A stretch of 39,177 nt of DNA from Clostridiales bacterium (GCA_031263155.1 JAISGK010000010.1:1-39177), one strand, 5' to 3'. Positions 1-9,319 are shown, numbered from the stretch's first letter. Notes: generated by a model not told the origin, from the sequence alone. Numbers and translations: made by a program.

Positions 1-153
1 GACCACTTTGTGTTGCTTCGCGCAAGAAAAGATAGTAAATACGCAACGCAAGCAGATATAATTGAAAGCTATCGCAAACAACAGTCATTATATCCATTTT
101 TATCAAAACAAAATCTTCCTGTGCATACTGCTGCAAGGTGGTATGGAAACTAA
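1..153 (+). CDS. C-terminal end of an unrecognised protein (partial)
   Basis: The first frame is open from the window edge to TAA at 151-153 and gives 50 residues ending in HTAARWYGN. The 5' part lies outside the window. The tail is hydrophilic, with basic and Gln-rich stretches (ARKDSKY, YRKQQSL), and has no membrane segment. I do not recognise the family. The stop codon is followed at once by a strong hairpin, which supports this being the true end of a rightward gene converging on the nitroreductase. The codons are richer in A+T than in the genes that follow. Confidence 0.5.
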   Translation, partial: DHFVLLRARKDSKYATQADIIESYRKQQSLYPFLSKQNLPVHTAARWYGN

Positions 154-183
154 ATTACCGCCCGCTTTAGCGGGCGGTAATTT
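152..183. terminator. Bidirectional terminator hairpin between converging genes
   Basis: There is a perfect 14-bp stem (152-165 with 170-183) and a 4-nt TTTA loop. The GC-rich top (CCGCCCGC/GCGGGCGG) sits on an A/T base, so either strand ends in a short U-rich run. It lies between the stop of the partial gene and the stop of the nitroreductase gene and probably ends both transcripts. Confidence 0.65.
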
Positions 184-192
184 AGTTGTATG

Positions 193-882
193 TTATGTAT
201 ATTCCACCTCGACCGATAAATCCTTGCCCTTACCGTGAACCGTAAACGTCGTCACGATTTTGCCTTCATGTTGCAGAGCCAGTTCGACGTGCCGAAGCGC
301 AATGCCGATATCAAACAAGAACAACCGCCCCGGCAGGAGTTTCCCGATGCCGCGCACATTTGCCTCAACCGTTACCTTGCCGTCCGCGAAGCTCAACTTC
401 CACGGTTGAAAGTTCACTGCCGAGGGCGCCACCCTTACGGCGTGGGCAACCGTGTTGTCAGTATCGCTAATGTCGGAAATTTTCTTACGCTTGAAATCGT
501 CCTCGCCTATGCGGGGCGGAACGGCTGTTCTACCGAAGCCCAGCAGAATTTTATAATCCGGCTCAGGCTCTTTCGGCGCGGCCATTCCGCACCAAACACT
601 GCCATAGCCGACGCTCTGCAACCACAAATCAACGCATTGCAGGGTATAGCCGATATTCGCAAGCGCCGCGTCGTTGTCGTCGGCACACGCCAAAATCGCG
701 TAGGGCGCAATTCCCCCTTTGAGTTTAGCGCTGTCAACAATTTCAAACTTCGCAAAATGCCCCGGCAGTTGTTTTACGCCGCCAACATAGTTTTGGATTT
801 CAGCGAGTGACGCCGTATCAAGCGTCGCCTTGTCATACTGGCGGACGCTCCTGCGTGTGAAAATTGTTTCGTATAAGCTCAT
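193..882 (-). CDS. Nitroreductase-family protein (TM1586-like)
   Basis: This 229-residue protein opens with a typical nitroreductase start (TIFTRRSVRQYD), in which Arg residues contact FMN phosphate. Later it has APSAVNFQPWK (around residues 151-161), matching the second half of the putative TM nitroreductase family. The family uses FMN and NAD(P)H to reduce nitroaromatics, quinones or similar acceptors, and the real substrate cannot be told. The ATG at 882 follows AGGAGGG at good spacing. It overlaps the upstream aldo-keto reductase gene by 4 bp (ATGA), so the two are translationally coupled in one operon. The gene ends at the 152-183 hairpin. Confidence 0.85.
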   Translation of the reverse strand: MSLYETIFTRRSVRQYDKATLDTASLAEIQNYVGGVKQLPGHFAKFEIVDSAKLKGGIAPYAILACADDNDAALANIGYTLQCVDLWLQSVGYGSVWCGMAAPKEPEPDYKILLGFGRTAVPPRIGEDDFKRKKISDISDTDNTVAHAVRVAPSAVNFQPWKLSFADGKVTVEANVRGIGKLLPGRLFLFDIGIALRHVELALQHEGKIVTTFTVHGKGKDLSVEVEYT

Positions 883-2072
883 ACGTCTTTCCCTCCTGAA
901 AACTTGCTAGCAATACCGATTAACGCGTCGAACCAAAACGGCTCCATACGCTTTTTGACTTTGCCAAGCTCTGCGATGATTTTGATGTTCTGCGGACATT
1001 TTTTCTCGCACAGGCCACATTTTACGCAGTTTGAAACCGAGCCTCCATCCTTTGAGTGCATTACGTTTGTGCTTGTCATGTATTGGGTTATGCCTGTGAC
1101 AAAGCCGTTTGCGTAAGAGGCGTTGTACGCCGAAAAACAGCCGGGAATGTTCACGCGGCGCGGGCATGGCATGCAGTAATTGCAGCCTGTGCAGGGGACT
1201 TTGTAGGCTTCCTCAAAAATATCCTTCACCTTTTCAATGACCGCCAATTCCTTGTCGGTCATTGAGCCAACCGTCGATTCCGCAGCGGCTTTTATGTTGT
1301 CCGCAAGCTGTTCAGGCGCGTTCATCCCCGACAGAACGACCGTAACCTCCGGCTGGTTCCACAGCCATTTCAATCCCCACGCGGCGGATGAACGGTCGGG
1401 GGTAGCTTCGCGCATAAGGCTTTGGCCACGCTTGGGTACACCGTTCGCTAATTTTCCTCCCAGCAGCGGTTCCATAATAATGACAGGCAATCCCTTTTCA
1501 TTCGCCTTTTTGAGTCCCTTTAAACCCGCTTGATAGTTCTCATTCATATAATTGTACTGTATTTGACAGAACTCCCAAGCGTATGCGTCGAGGATTTTCA
1601 CAAACTCCGCTTGCGCCCCATGGAAAGAAAATCCGATTTGCCTAATCTGCCCACTTGCTTTCTTTGCAGCAATCCATTTTTCAATGCCAAGGGCGACAAC
1701 GCGTTCCCACGCCGTTAAATCTGAAATATTGTGAATAAGATAGTAGTCAATATAATCAGTGTGCAGGCGGGATAATTGCTCGTTAAAATAAAGGTCAAAA
1801 TCCTCGTAGCTTTTGCATTTGCTGTGAGGAAGCTTTGTGGCGAGATAGATTTTACCGCGCAGGTTGTTTTTGCTAAGAATCTCGCCCAAGGTGTCCTCAC
1901 TGCCGCCGTAAATATAGGCGGTATCGAAGTAGTTTACGCCCTGTTCGATAGCGTCGGCCACCAGTTTCTCACTTTTGGCTAAGTCTATGCTGATTCCGCG
2001 CGGGAAGCGCATACAACCAAAGCCCAGCACAGACAGTTTGTTACCCGATTTCAAATCGGTACGATATTGCAT
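879..2072 (-). CDS. Aldo/keto reductase with C-terminal 4Fe-4S domain
   Basis: The protein has 397 residues. Residues 1-285 form an aldo/keto reductase barrel with the usual catalytic tetrad visible: Asp50 and Tyr55 (FDTAYIY), Lys80 (LATK) and His114 (LIHN). The C-terminal part carries two cysteine clusters, C294-x2-C-x2-C-x2-CP and C349-x2-C-x2-C-x3-CP, which are ferredoxin-like 4Fe-4S ligands. This is the common YbxI/PF13187-type oxidoreductase of anaerobes, with electrons probably passing between NAD(P)H and the iron-sulfur centres. The substrate is unknown. ATG at 2072 follows a GGGGGG ribosome site. It is first in a two-gene operon with the nitroreductase, from the promoter at 2193-2221. 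Confidence 0.9.
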   Translation of the reverse strand: MQYRTDLKSGNKLSVLGFGCMRFPRGISIDLAKSEKLVADAIEQGVNYFDTAYIYGGSEDTLGEILSKNNLRGKIYLATKLPHSKCKSYEDFDLYFNEQLSRLHTDYIDYYLIHNISDLTAWERVVALGIEKWIAAKKASGQIRQIGFSFHGAQAEFVKILDAYAWEFCQIQYNYMNENYQAGLKGLKKANEKGLPVIIMEPLLGGKLANGVPKRGQSLMREATPDRSSAAWGLKWLWNQPEVTVVLSGMNAPEQLADNIKAAAESTVGSMTDKELAVIEKVKDIFEEAYKVPCTGCNYCMPCPRRVNIPGCFSAYNASYANGFVTGITQYMTSTNVMHSKDGGSVSNCVKCGLCEKKCPQNIKIIAELGKVKKRMEPFWFDALIGIASKFSGGKDV

Positions 2073-2192
2073 AAGTCAATCCCCCCCTGCCGCATTTGCC
2101 GCGTAATTCTTCGATGTTGATGTTGAGCGAGACGAACGTCCCACGCTCCGCCGCGTCGAAGGTGATAAGTTCGTTGGTTTAACCGTATAAAT

Positions 2193-2221
2193 ACTATAAC
2201 CGATAACTGCGGCAATTTCAA
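2193..2221 (-). promoter_or_regulatory. Promoter of the aldo-keto reductase/nitroreductase operon
   Basis: On the minus strand TTGAAA (2216-2221) is followed after 17 bp by TATAGT (2193-2198), a good sigma-A type promoter. It lies just beyond the terminator of the preceding operon and leaves a leader of about 110 nt before the ATG at 2072. Confidence 0.7.
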
Positions 2222-2244
2222 CAATGGAAAAGAAAATCGAGACG

Positions 2245-2276
2245 AAAGAAAACAGCCTACCCGAAGGCAAGCTGTT
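2245..2276 (-). terminator. Intrinsic terminator of the arabinose-oligosaccharide operon
   Basis: The minus-strand RNA forms an 11-bp stem (2276-2266 with 2261-2251, two G-U pairs) closed by a C(UUCG)G tetraloop and followed by TTTTCTTTC. This is a textbook factor-independent terminator, about 80 nt past the stop of the binding-protein gene. It shows that the open frame running across 2076-2333 is not a gene. Confidence 0.85.
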
Positions 2277-2354
2277 GCCCTTAATCCTGTTTGTGATCCG
2301 CCTGGCAAAGATAGCCCCCAGGGGCCATTGCAAAATCCCGCTTTTGCTGTACGG

Positions 2355-4148
2355 CTATTGCGCCAGCGCCTTGGTTCTTTCGTCAACAAGGGCTTTATAT
2401 TTGTCTTTATCAAATTGCACAAGTTCTTTCCAGCCGAATCCCTCCAAATCTGTTTTCAGTGTTTCCCAAATACTGTCAAACTCGGCCTGATCCCTAGCAA
2501 AAATCATTTTCCACGACGCGTCGCACACCAACGGACCGCAACTCGTTCTGATAACAGAGATATCCGACGTATCTGGCACAAGGTTGACATTCACGAAGGG
2601 CACCACTCTTAACTGCCCCGCTTTTTCCAAGTACGCTACAGGATTTTCCTCTCCGTATCGCTCCACCCACTCGCGAGAAGTTGTACTTTTTCCTTTTTCA
2701 ACGGTGGTGGTCCAACGACGCGGGTCGTATGACTCGCCGGTTTTGGGGTTAATCGCAACGGCGGAAGCCATCCATTGGTTTACTTGAAGCATACCGTCGG
2801 CATATAGACCGCCGCCATACTCATCCGGCACGGGCGAATTGTTCATAAGCGCGGACTCTCCCTCAACGGTTTGGTCATAGCCTCCGTCGGGGGCGTTAAC
2901 ATAGTTAAAGCCGTAAATACCGCCGTGAATGGTTTCAAGCCCATCAGGCGACGACATCCAATCGAGGAGTATGCGCACGCGTTCCTTTTTTTCAGTGTCG
3001 TCAGTACCACAGGCAAACGCCCTGCCACTTCCATAAAATGAGTCAGACGGCTGATAGATAGACATATCGTCTACGGGCGCCATAATGTAATTTTCTCCGC
3101 CTTCACCACGGGCAGAGGTGTTCCAAAAGCCCTGCTGCCAGTCGTTCCAAATAAGAAAGGCGCGTTTGGAGTTAAACTTTGAATTGACAGAATCCCAGTT
3201 TTGCGTGCCCGAATCGGGGTCTACCACGCCCGCGTTATTCGCGTCAAAATAAAACTGCAAAATCTTTTTATACGCACCGCTATCGTCGGTCAATTCAGTC
3301 ATATTGCCTTCGGTGTCAAGCAGAATAGAGCCATTTACTTCCTGCCCGTACCATTTCGTAAGCTGATTGACGTTTTCGATAGAAGTTCCGTCCCAGTCTG
3401 GCCAAAGGGTTATACCGTAGCTTGGATCGCCCGCTTCATTTGTCGGGTGGTTGTCTTGCATTTGTTTTAGCGCGGCTATAAGGTCTGTCAGGTTTTTCAG
3501 TTGAGGCGCTCCTATCTCTCTGAAATAATCCCATGGCACCGTCGGCGCGACCCCCGGTACACCCGGCAATGTTGGAGAGAAAGACGTGGGGCTTGTGTTT
3601 GTCATTTCAGTTGGCCAGGCGTAATATTCTCCGGGAGAAACGCCCTCAAGGGATGAGTTATAGTAGTCCAACTGTTTTTTATACTCGTCAAAGGACTGAA
3701 ATGTCTCCATCTCTTTGGTAAAGTCGTAGATCAACCCAGATTTTATGCACGATTGAATGTCGGCATTATCCAAAATAACAATGTCGCCCAAAAAACCCGC
3801 CGCCGAACGCGCCGCGAATATGTCGCCGCCCGCCGCCTGGGGCGCGATTATGCTTAGTGTGACGTTGAATTTGTCTTTTAGCATCTTGCCCGTCCAACCG
3901 GGCTGTTCGCCCTGAAAATTTGCCGGTTGCGAGTACACCTCTATAGTCATTGGAGAGGGTTCGGCGGTTGACGCGTCATTGCTTGCGCTTTCGCTTGAAA
4001 TGTCGTTGCCCGCCGTTTGAACCTCGGTAGTCTGCGTGGGGGCATTTGTCGAATTTGTCGATGCGCCTCCCCCGCCGCAAGAGGATAACAGAGCGGACGC
4101 TATAAACGCCATCGCCAGCGTGGATAATAAACGTTTCTTAATATTCAA
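2355..4148 (-). CDS. Lipoprotein sugar-binding protein (LplA/YtcQ type, ABC importer)
   Basis: The protein has 597 residues, a basic N-terminus, a hydrophobic stretch and a lipobox LLSSC with lipidated Cys24. A low-complexity Gly/Ser/Thr linker follows. Length and make-up fit the large family-1 extracellular solute-binding proteins that work with LplB/YtcP-type permeases for oligosaccharides. The start is TTG at 4148, chosen because AGGGAGG lies 8 nt before it. It is the last gene of the GH51 operon, so the likely ligand is an arabinose-containing oligosaccharide, by inference from context. Binding-protein genes more often come before the permeases, so the distal position is mildly unusual. 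The terminator at 2245-2276 follows. Confidence 0.9.
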   Translation of the reverse strand: MNIKKRLLSTLAMAFIASALLSSCGGGGASTNSTNAPTQTTEVQTAGNDISSESASNDASTAEPSPMTIEVYSQPANFQGEQPGWTGKMLKDKFNVTLSIIAPQAAGGDIFAARSAAGFLGDIVILDNADIQSCIKSGLIYDFTKEMETFQSFDEYKKQLDYYNSSLEGVSPGEYYAWPTEMTNTSPTSFSPTLPGVPGVAPTVPWDYFREIGAPQLKNLTDLIAALKQMQDNHPTNEAGDPSYGITLWPDWDGTSIENVNQLTKWYGQEVNGSILLDTEGNMTELTDDSGAYKKILQFYFDANNAGVVDPDSGTQNWDSVNSKFNSKRAFLIWNDWQQGFWNTSARGEGGENYIMAPVDDMSIYQPSDSFYGSGRAFACGTDDTEKKERVRILLDWMSSPDGLETIHGGIYGFNYVNAPDGGYDQTVEGESALMNNSPVPDEYGGGLYADGMLQVNQWMASAVAINPKTGESYDPRRWTTTVEKGKSTTSREWVERYGEENPVAYLEKAGQLRVVPFVNVNLVPDTSDISVIRTSCGPLVCDASWKMIFARDQAEFDSIWETLKTDLEGFGWKELVQFDKDKYKALVDERTKALAQ

Positions 4149-4189
4149 CTAAATTTCCTCCCTAAAATTTTTTATCTTTATTGCGATAC

Positions 4190-5083
4190 CTACCCTTTTA
4201 CCGCGCCTATCATAACCCCTTTCACAAAGTAGCGTTGGAAGAAGGGGTATACAAGCAAAATTGGGAGCGCCACGATTATTGTTACGGTCATTCGTATTGA
4301 TGTTTGCGTTTGAGCGCGCGCCAACATTGACGCCGCGCCTGATGTGGCGTTTACTATGGCCGACAGCGAATTTGATGATTGCAGGTACCTATACAAAATG
4401 AATTGCAATGTATACAAATTTTCCCGCGTCATCAACAATAATGTGTCCTGAAAAGAGTTCCACTGCGCGACTGCCGCGAATATGGCAATAGTAGACATTA
4501 TAGGTTTAGAAAGAGGCAAAATTATCTTCCAAAATACCTTAAGAATACCCGCGCCGTCCACCTCCGCCGCCTCTCGCAGTTCTTGCGGCAGCGATTCTAT
4601 GTACGTTTTGGTTAGTATTATATAAAACGGCGACACGATTGCCGGCAGTATATAGCCAAGAAAATTGTTTGTAAGGCGCAGGTTCATCATTGTCAGATAC
4701 CAGGGAATAATACCCGCGTTAAAATACATCGTCACCACTACAAACCTGTACCAAAACCTCTTTTTCCATAGCGTTTTGCTTGTAAACATATACCCAAGAA
4801 ACGCGGACACAATCACCGCGAGGGTTGTGCCGACAACGGTGCGGGCGACGGATATAAACGCCGCGTTAGCGATATCAGGAATTCTAAAGGCGTCTATATA
4901 GTTTTGAAAATGGATCCCTTTAGGGAGCCAGATAACCGCGCCCTTTTCGCTTAACTTATTGTCGCTTATGGTATTTATAAAAATATAGTAAAACGGATAT
5001 ACGCATATAAACGCAAACAACGCGTAAGCTATATAGGCCACTATGTCCATTACCCTGTCGCCTATGAAATAGACCTTTTTCAC
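4190..5083 (-). CDS. Sugar ABC transporter permease (YtcP/MalG-like)
   Basis: This polytopic membrane protein of about 297 residues has roughly six hydrophobic segments and the ATPase-docking EAA loop (EAAEVDGAGILKVFW). It belongs to the carbohydrate permease group that pairs with LplB-type partners. I place the start at GTG 5083, 8 nt after GGGGAGG. The GTG at 5092 overlaps that ribosome site and is unlikely. No ATPase gene is present in the operon, so a shared MsmX/UgpC-type ATPase encoded elsewhere is expected from what is known of Bacillota importers. Confidence 0.9.
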   Translation of the reverse strand: MKKVYFIGDRVMDIVAYIAYALFAFICVYPFYYIFINTISDNKLSEKGAVIWLPKGIHFQNYIDAFRIPDIANAAFISVARTVVGTTLAVIVSAFLGYMFTSKTLWKKRFWYRFVVVTMYFNAGIIPWYLTMMNLRLTNNFLGYILPAIVSPFYIILTKTYIESLPQELREAAEVDGAGILKVFWKIILPLSKPIMSTIAIFAAVAQWNSFQDTLLLMTRENLYTLQFILYRYLQSSNSLSAIVNATSGAASMLARAQTQTSIRMTVTIIVALPILLVYPFFQRYFVKGVMIGAVKG

Positions 5084-5131
5084 TTTTCTCACCTCCCCGC
5101 CTTAGCCCAATAGTCGCCATCAATCGCAAAA

Positions 5132-6046
5132 TTAAATGATACTCTCACGCCGCACAATCTTGGAAAATCCGTTGGCGGCAAACAGCAAAGCCAAACTAAC
5201 CAGGCTTTTCAACATGCTTAACGCCGTAGAGATTGAATATACGGGCGGTTTGCTCGTTGACAGATTGTATACGTACAAGTCCAACACCTGAATATACTCA
5301 CGGTTCCATGAATTTTGGAACACGTAGTATTGCTCCATACCATTATTAAGCAGGTTGGAGATATTTAGCAGCAATAGTACAAAAAATGTTGGCAGCAACG
5401 ACGGCAATGTTATATGCCAAATGCATTTTAATCGCGTCGCGCCGTCTATCCTCGCCGCCTCGTACATACCCTCGTCAATCCCGCTTATGGCCGCGATGTA
5501 CATAATCGACGCCCAACCGAGATTTTTCCAGGTCAGCCACAGCCACATCTTAAACCACATATGGGAACTGTCTTTCATAAAGTCAATCGGACGGTCGATA
5601 AGCCCCATATTTTTTAGCACGGAGTTTATCATGCCGTTATTGCTCATTAGTAGAAACGCCACAGAGTAAACAAGCACCCAGCTTATAAAATTCGGCAGTG
5701 TCGCCGCCGTCTGAACAAATTTTTTAAAAGGACGTAATTTAATTTCGTTAAGAAACACCGCGAAAAACATAGGCAGCCACGAAAACGCCAACGCTATGCC
5801 GCTCATGGCAAAGGTGTTGCGCAGTACTGTCAAGGTTTGACTTATGTAAGATTTGCTCTGAAAAAGCATTTTGAACCATTTTACGCCAACAAACGAATCC
5901 CACGAAAATGGAAGCGGGGGCTGATAGTCGAAGAATGAGTAAATCCACCCGTATAACGGATAATAGGCAAACACCGCCACAAGCGCAATAAACGGCAAAA
6001 TAAGTAAAAATTCTTTATAACCATGCATCTTCTTCGCTTTTCCCAT
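5132..6046 (-). CDS. Sugar ABC transporter permease (LplB/YteP-like)
   Basis: This 304-residue membrane protein carries the EAA loop (EAARIDGATRLKCIW) and the family end RRESII. The start at ATG 6046 (MGKAKKMHGYKEF) sits 5-6 nt after GGGGGGAG. An upstream in-frame extension would run into the LacI gene and lacks a ribosome site. It forms the heteromeric membrane channel with the following permease and is fed by the lipoprotein encoded at 2355-4148. It begins 13 nt after the LacI gene ends, within the same operon. Confidence 0.9.
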   Translation of the reverse strand: MGKAKKMHGYKEFLLILPFIALVAVFAYYPLYGWIYSFFDYQPPLPFSWDSFVGVKWFKMLFQSKSYISQTLTVLRNTFAMSGIALAFSWLPMFFAVFLNEIKLRPFKKFVQTAATLPNFISWVLVYSVAFLLMSNNGMINSVLKNMGLIDRPIDFMKDSSHMWFKMWLWLTWKNLGWASIMYIAAISGIDEGMYEAARIDGATRLKCIWHITLPSLLPTFFVLLLLNISNLLNNGMEQYYVFQNSWNREYIQVLDLYVYNLSTSKPPVYSISTALSMLKSLVSLALLFAANGFSKIVRRESII

Positions 6047-6059
6047 ATTCTCCCCCCTT

Positions 6060-7151
6060 TCAGCGTTTATCGATGCTCTTGACTGTATCGCCCTCAAGTA
6101 TTTTAGGCACGGTCCAATTTATATATTTGGGTTTTTTATCCTCCAAAATGTCTATCAGCACATCAACGGACGTAGCGCCAAGATTTTCCACGTCGATAGA
6201 TACCGTTGTTACCTTCTTCTCAAACCACTCGCGCAAATATATGCCGTCTATCCCCATAACGGAGATATCGCCAGGCACACGTACACCATTTTTTTCCACA
6301 TGACGAATGAAACCATAGGCTAAATCGTCGTTAAAGCACAACAATGCGGTGGCGGGGTTTTTACCCTCCAAATATCGTCTGGCCGCCCTCTTACCAATGT
6401 TAAAAGACGAATAAGCAGCGAAATTATCATCAGACGGTTGCGTAATGAGCGGCGGCTCAAGAATGAGAACGTCATCTGTGTCTCCTATCTCCGCCCGCAC
6501 AACAAGGGCATCCACATTGACCTTGGCACCGGCATAACTCGCTTCTTGTTCCATACGATTTTTCCACAATTTATAGCGAATTTTGCTATGCTTACCGTGC
6601 TCGGGCAAAATCAGCCCAATGCGCTGGTGCCCTCTGGCCATAAGATAATCTATCCCCATGTTAACTACCCTAGGGTTGTCGATAACGACGCTATGAACAG
6701 GACGCGCGTACACAAGGCTTGCGTCATTTGTGGTCACTACCATTGGCAATAGATAATTCGCGCCGACGGTACCGATATATTTTTCCGCCAAAACGTCTAA
6801 AGAAAATATAACTCCGTCAACTAAATGCCGTTTTATCTTGTCAAAATCACAATGAATGTCAAGGAATATGGAATAACCGCGCTTATACGCCGCCCGTGTC
6901 GCCCCGTTAAAAAACTGTATATTATATGGAGCGGTTATCTCGTTTTGATAAAGCAGAAGCTGGCGCGTCTTTTGGCTTTGCAGAGACACGGCGATGGGGT
7001 TGGGGTTATAGCCAAGCCTGTTAGCCACCGATAGTATGCGTTCTTTAACCTCTTTTTTGACATAGCCCGAATTGTTTACAGCACGGCTTACCGACGCCGC
7101 CGATACCTCCGCCGCCCTGGCGACATCCATTCTCGTAACCTTTTTATTCAT
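6060..7151 (-). CDS. LacI-family transcriptional regulator of the arabinose-oligosaccharide operon
   Basis: The protein has 363 residues. The N-terminus has the LacI helix-turn-helix and hinge (TRMDVARAAEVSAASVSRAV, then RLGYNPNPIAVSLQ). A periplasmic-binding-protein-like sugar sensor domain follows, with the typical late motif GIDGIYLREWFEKKVTTV. I use ATG 7151, which follows GAAGAAG, rather than a TTG at 7175 without a ribosome site. It is the second gene of the operon, so it probably controls itself together with the arabinofuranosidase and importer. A likely target is the palindrome at 8742-8754, by inference. Confidence 0.88.
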   Translation of the reverse strand: MNKKVTRMDVARAAEVSAASVSRAVNNSGYVKKEVKERILSVANRLGYNPNPIAVSLQSQKTRQLLLYQNEITAPYNIQFFNGATRAAYKRGYSIFLDIHCDFDKIKRHLVDGVIFSLDVLAEKYIGTVGANYLLPMVVTTNDASLVYARPVHSVVIDNPRVVNMGIDYLMARGHQRIGLILPEHGKHSKIRYKLWKNRMEQEASYAGAKVNVDALVVRAEIGDTDDVLILEPPLITQPSDDNFAAYSSFNIGKRAARRYLEGKNPATALLCFNDDLAYGFIRHVEKNGVRVPGDISVMGIDGIYLREWFEKKVTTVSIDVENLGATSVDVLIDILEDKKPKYINWTVPKILEGDTVKSIDKR

Positions 7152-7202
7152 ATCTTCTTCATCGCATATTCTCAAACGGCAAACGCGGTGACATTCCCTT
7201 TT

Positions 7203-8651
7203 TCATTTCATCACTATTTCCGCCACAGAGCAGGGCGGCAATGTAAATTTAACGTCCCCACTTTCGATTTGGACGGGAAGCATCATAATCGCGACCGTAT
7301 TGGGCGCGTCAAAAGTATTATGCGCGTGGGCTTTATTGGTTAAAACACGCCCTGACGCGGAACCGACGCTTGCCCCAAGTATAGTCGCACCCACGTCCAC
7401 GACCTCTGTTAGTGATGCGTTGGAGATTGTCAAAGCCATTTCTCCCCCTTTGCGTGAAGCGCTGGCCGACAGTTGCGGCACCCCCGCCGTGAGCCTATTT
7501 TCAATATAATGACCAACGCACTGCGCGTCTTGATGGCGCTTGTATAAATCGTAAACGTGATAAGTGGGGGTGAGCGTCATCCTCTCGCCCTCCGTCAGTA
7601 TAACCGACTGCAAAACGTTTACCGCCTGCGCGATATTTGCCATGCTGACGCGCGTGCAACGGGCGTTAAATATATCCAACGATACCGCCGCCACCAACGC
7701 GTCGCGCATTGTATTCTGCTGGTACAAAAATCCAGGGTTGGTGCCTTCTTCAACGTCGAACCAAGTTCCCCACTCGTCAACAACCAAATCCACCGTGTGG
7801 GAGTGGTCGTACCTGTCCATAACAGCAAGGTGAGCATCGATAATGTCCGCTATTCTACGCGCTTTTTCTATTGTCATATAGTATTTATCGCTGTCAAAGA
7901 CTGTCGCGCTGCCTTTTTTATCCCATTCGCCCGGCACGGTATAGTAGTGGATAGATAACGCGTTCATATACGGCGCGCAATATTTCATAAGCGTTTCCGT
8001 CCAACTATAGTCTTCCGTGCCGGAACCGCAGGCGATTTTATACAATCTGTTGTCGCCATAATTGTGGCAATACGTCTGGTAACGGCGATATTCGTCCACG
8101 TAATACTCGGCCCTCATATTGCCGCCGCAACCCCAATTCTCGTTACCAACGCCAAAATATTTAAGCCTCCAGGGCTCCTCTCGCCCATTTTCCTTGCGCA
8201 GCTCGGCCATCGGTGAAAGCCCGCCGAAGGTTATATACTCGATCCATTCCGACATCTCCTGAACTGTACCGCTGCCGAGATTGCCCGCAATATACGGTTC
8301 GCATCCCAATTGCTCGCATAATTCCAAAAATTCGTGAGTCCCGAAGCTGTTATCCTCAACAACGCCGCCCCAATGGGTGTTTACCATCTTTTTGCGATTC
8401 TTGCCGATACCGTCTTTCCAATGGTATTCGTCCGCGAAACAACCGCCCGGCCAGCGCAGAACAGGAATTTTTATGCTGCGGAGCGCCGCCGCCACGTCAT
8501 TGCGTATACCATTGGTATTAGGTATGGCCGAATTTTTGCCGACAAACAGACCGCCGTATATGCAACGGCCCAAATGCTCTGAAAAATGACCATAGATATT
8601 GCGGTTAATCGTCCCTATCACCGCGTTGGCGTCAATAATCAGTTTAGCCAA
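7203..8651 (-). CDS. abfA: Alpha-L-arabinofuranosidase, GH51
   Basis: The protein has 482 residues. Family motifs are clear: [18 protein letters not shown] near the N-terminus, [20 protein letters not shown] (residues 64-83), [11 protein letters not shown] with acid/base Glu171, and VDEWGTW with nucleophile Glu293. GH51 enzymes release terminal arabinofuranosyl units from arabinan or arabinoxylan oligosaccharides. There is no signal peptide, so it acts on imported oligosaccharides in the cytoplasm. The start is TTG 8651, supported by AAGGAGG eight bases or less upstream and by alignment with the usual family N-terminus. It is the first gene of the operon. Confidence 0.95.
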   Translation of the reverse strand: MAKLIIDANAVIGTINRNIYGHFSEHLGRCIYGGLFVGKNSAIPNTNGIRNDVAAALRSIKIPVLRWPGGCFADEYHWKDGIGKNRKKMVNTHWGGVVEDNSFGTHEFLELCEQLGCEPYIAGNLGSGTVQEMSEWIEYITFGGLSPMAELRKENGREEPWRLKYFGVGNENWGCGGNMRAEYYVDEYRRYQTYCHNYGDNRLYKIACGSGTEDYSWTETLMKYCAPYMNALSIHYYTVPGEWDKKGSATVFDSDKYYMTIEKARRIADIIDAHLAVMDRYDHSHTVDLVVDEWGTWFDVEEGTNPGFLYQQNTMRDALVAAVSLDIFNARCTRVSMANIAQAVNVLQSVILTEGERMTLTPTYHVYDLYKRHQDAQCVGHYIENRLTAGVPQLSASASRKGGEMALTISNASLTEVVDVGATILGASVGSASGRVLTNKAHAHNTFDAPNTVAIMMLPVQIESGDVKFTLPPCSVAEIVMK

Positions 8652-8722
8652 ATTACCCTCCTTAAAATTGTCTCAAATTAGATTTGTGAAATTTCATATT
8701 TTATATACATTTCATATGACTT

Positions 8723-8754
8723 AATTTATCTTTGTAAATTATTGTTGTCAACAA
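8723..8754 (-). promoter_or_regulatory. Promoter with overlapping palindrome upstream of the GH51 operon
   Basis: The minus strand has TTGACA (8746-8751), 17 bp, then TAAATT (8723-8728). The -35 box lies inside a 13-bp palindrome, TTGTTG-n-CAACAA (8742-8754), a candidate operator for the LacI protein of this operon. Closer to the gene, ATTTCATAT occurs twice (8691-8699 and 8709-8717). Apart from these, the 300-bp gap 8652-8951 holds only the start signals of the rightward MazG-like gene. Confidence 0.6.
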
Positions 8755-8908
8755 GCAATAATATGGACGCGGGTACACATTGAGATATTATGGTCACTTT
8801 GACCATTGGCCAATTTGTTGACCGCAGCCATAAAATATAACGAAGCCGCACTTAGGCAACTTGACTATGGAGGCAGTTTGGCATCTTCCATTCATAGCTC
8901 AAATATTG

Positions 8909-8914
8909 TATAAT
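8909..8914 (+). promoter_or_regulatory. -10 box before the MazG-like gene
   Basis: A perfect TATAAT lies 37 nt before the ATG at 8952. No good -35 box is seen at the right spacing. This is the best promoter candidate for the rightward MazG-like, Nudix and lactonase genes. Confidence 0.4.
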
Positions 8915-8951
8915 TCAGTAAAAAGCAAGGCGCGAAGGTAGGTGAATGTAA

Positions 8952-9251
8952 ATGATAGACTTGCCGCAATTGCAAAAAAGGATTTATCAGAATAAAATCA
9001 ACAAAGGCTTTAATGTTTCTGATATCTATGAAGAATTTTGTCTCACCTATGGCGAGTTATCAGAGGCTTGCGAAGCGTTCATCAAAAAGAAGGACGATTT
9101 AGGTGAGGAATTGGCTGATGTGGCAATATATCTATTGGGGCTATCTGAGATTCTTGGGATTGATTTAGGGCAAGAGATAGTGAACAAAGTAGAAAAAAAC
9201 GAAAAAAGGCTATATGTACGGAAAGATAGCGTACTCACAAGAATAGAGTAA
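8952..9251 (+). CDS. MazG-like nucleotide pyrophosphohydrolase domain protein
   Basis: This 99-residue, all-helical protein carries the MazG metal-binding pattern: GELSE (Glu35, Glu38) followed by EELADVAIYL (Glu53, Asp56). These acidic residues bind Mg2+ in the all-alpha NTP pyrophosphatases, which hydrolyse (d)NTPs to monophosphates and often clean up aberrant nucleotides. The length suits a single-domain MazG-like protein. A Nudix hydrolase gene follows 68 nt downstream, consistent with a nucleotide-housekeeping pair. The codons are A+T-rich compared with the neighbouring sugar operons. Confidence 0.8.
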   Translation: MIDLPQLQKRIYQNKINKGFNVSDIYEEFCLTYGELSEACEAFIKKKDDLGEELADVAIYLLGLSEILGIDLGQEIVNKVEKNEKRLYVRKDSVLTRIE

Positions 9252-9319
9252 TATTTTATGCTGTTACTCTATAGAGTCGAAGCTACTACAAATAAAAAGA
9301 TGTAGGAAAGGTCGCACCT

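Noticed and set aside
235-810. A 191-codon rightward frame inside the nitroreductase gene
   Set aside because: It is antisense to a clear nitroreductase and its translation has no recognisable protein features.
2074-2175. A protein-like frame (ELITFDAAERGTFVSLN) in the leader of the aldo-keto reductase gene
   Set aside because: It has no start codon and a stop just before it; it may be a remnant, but nothing supports expression.
2076-2333. An 85-codon leftward frame that continues in frame from the stop of the binding-protein gene
   Set aside because: It starts at TTG without a ribosome site and runs through the UUCG-loop terminator at 2245-2276 and the promoter at 2193-2221, so it is non-coding.
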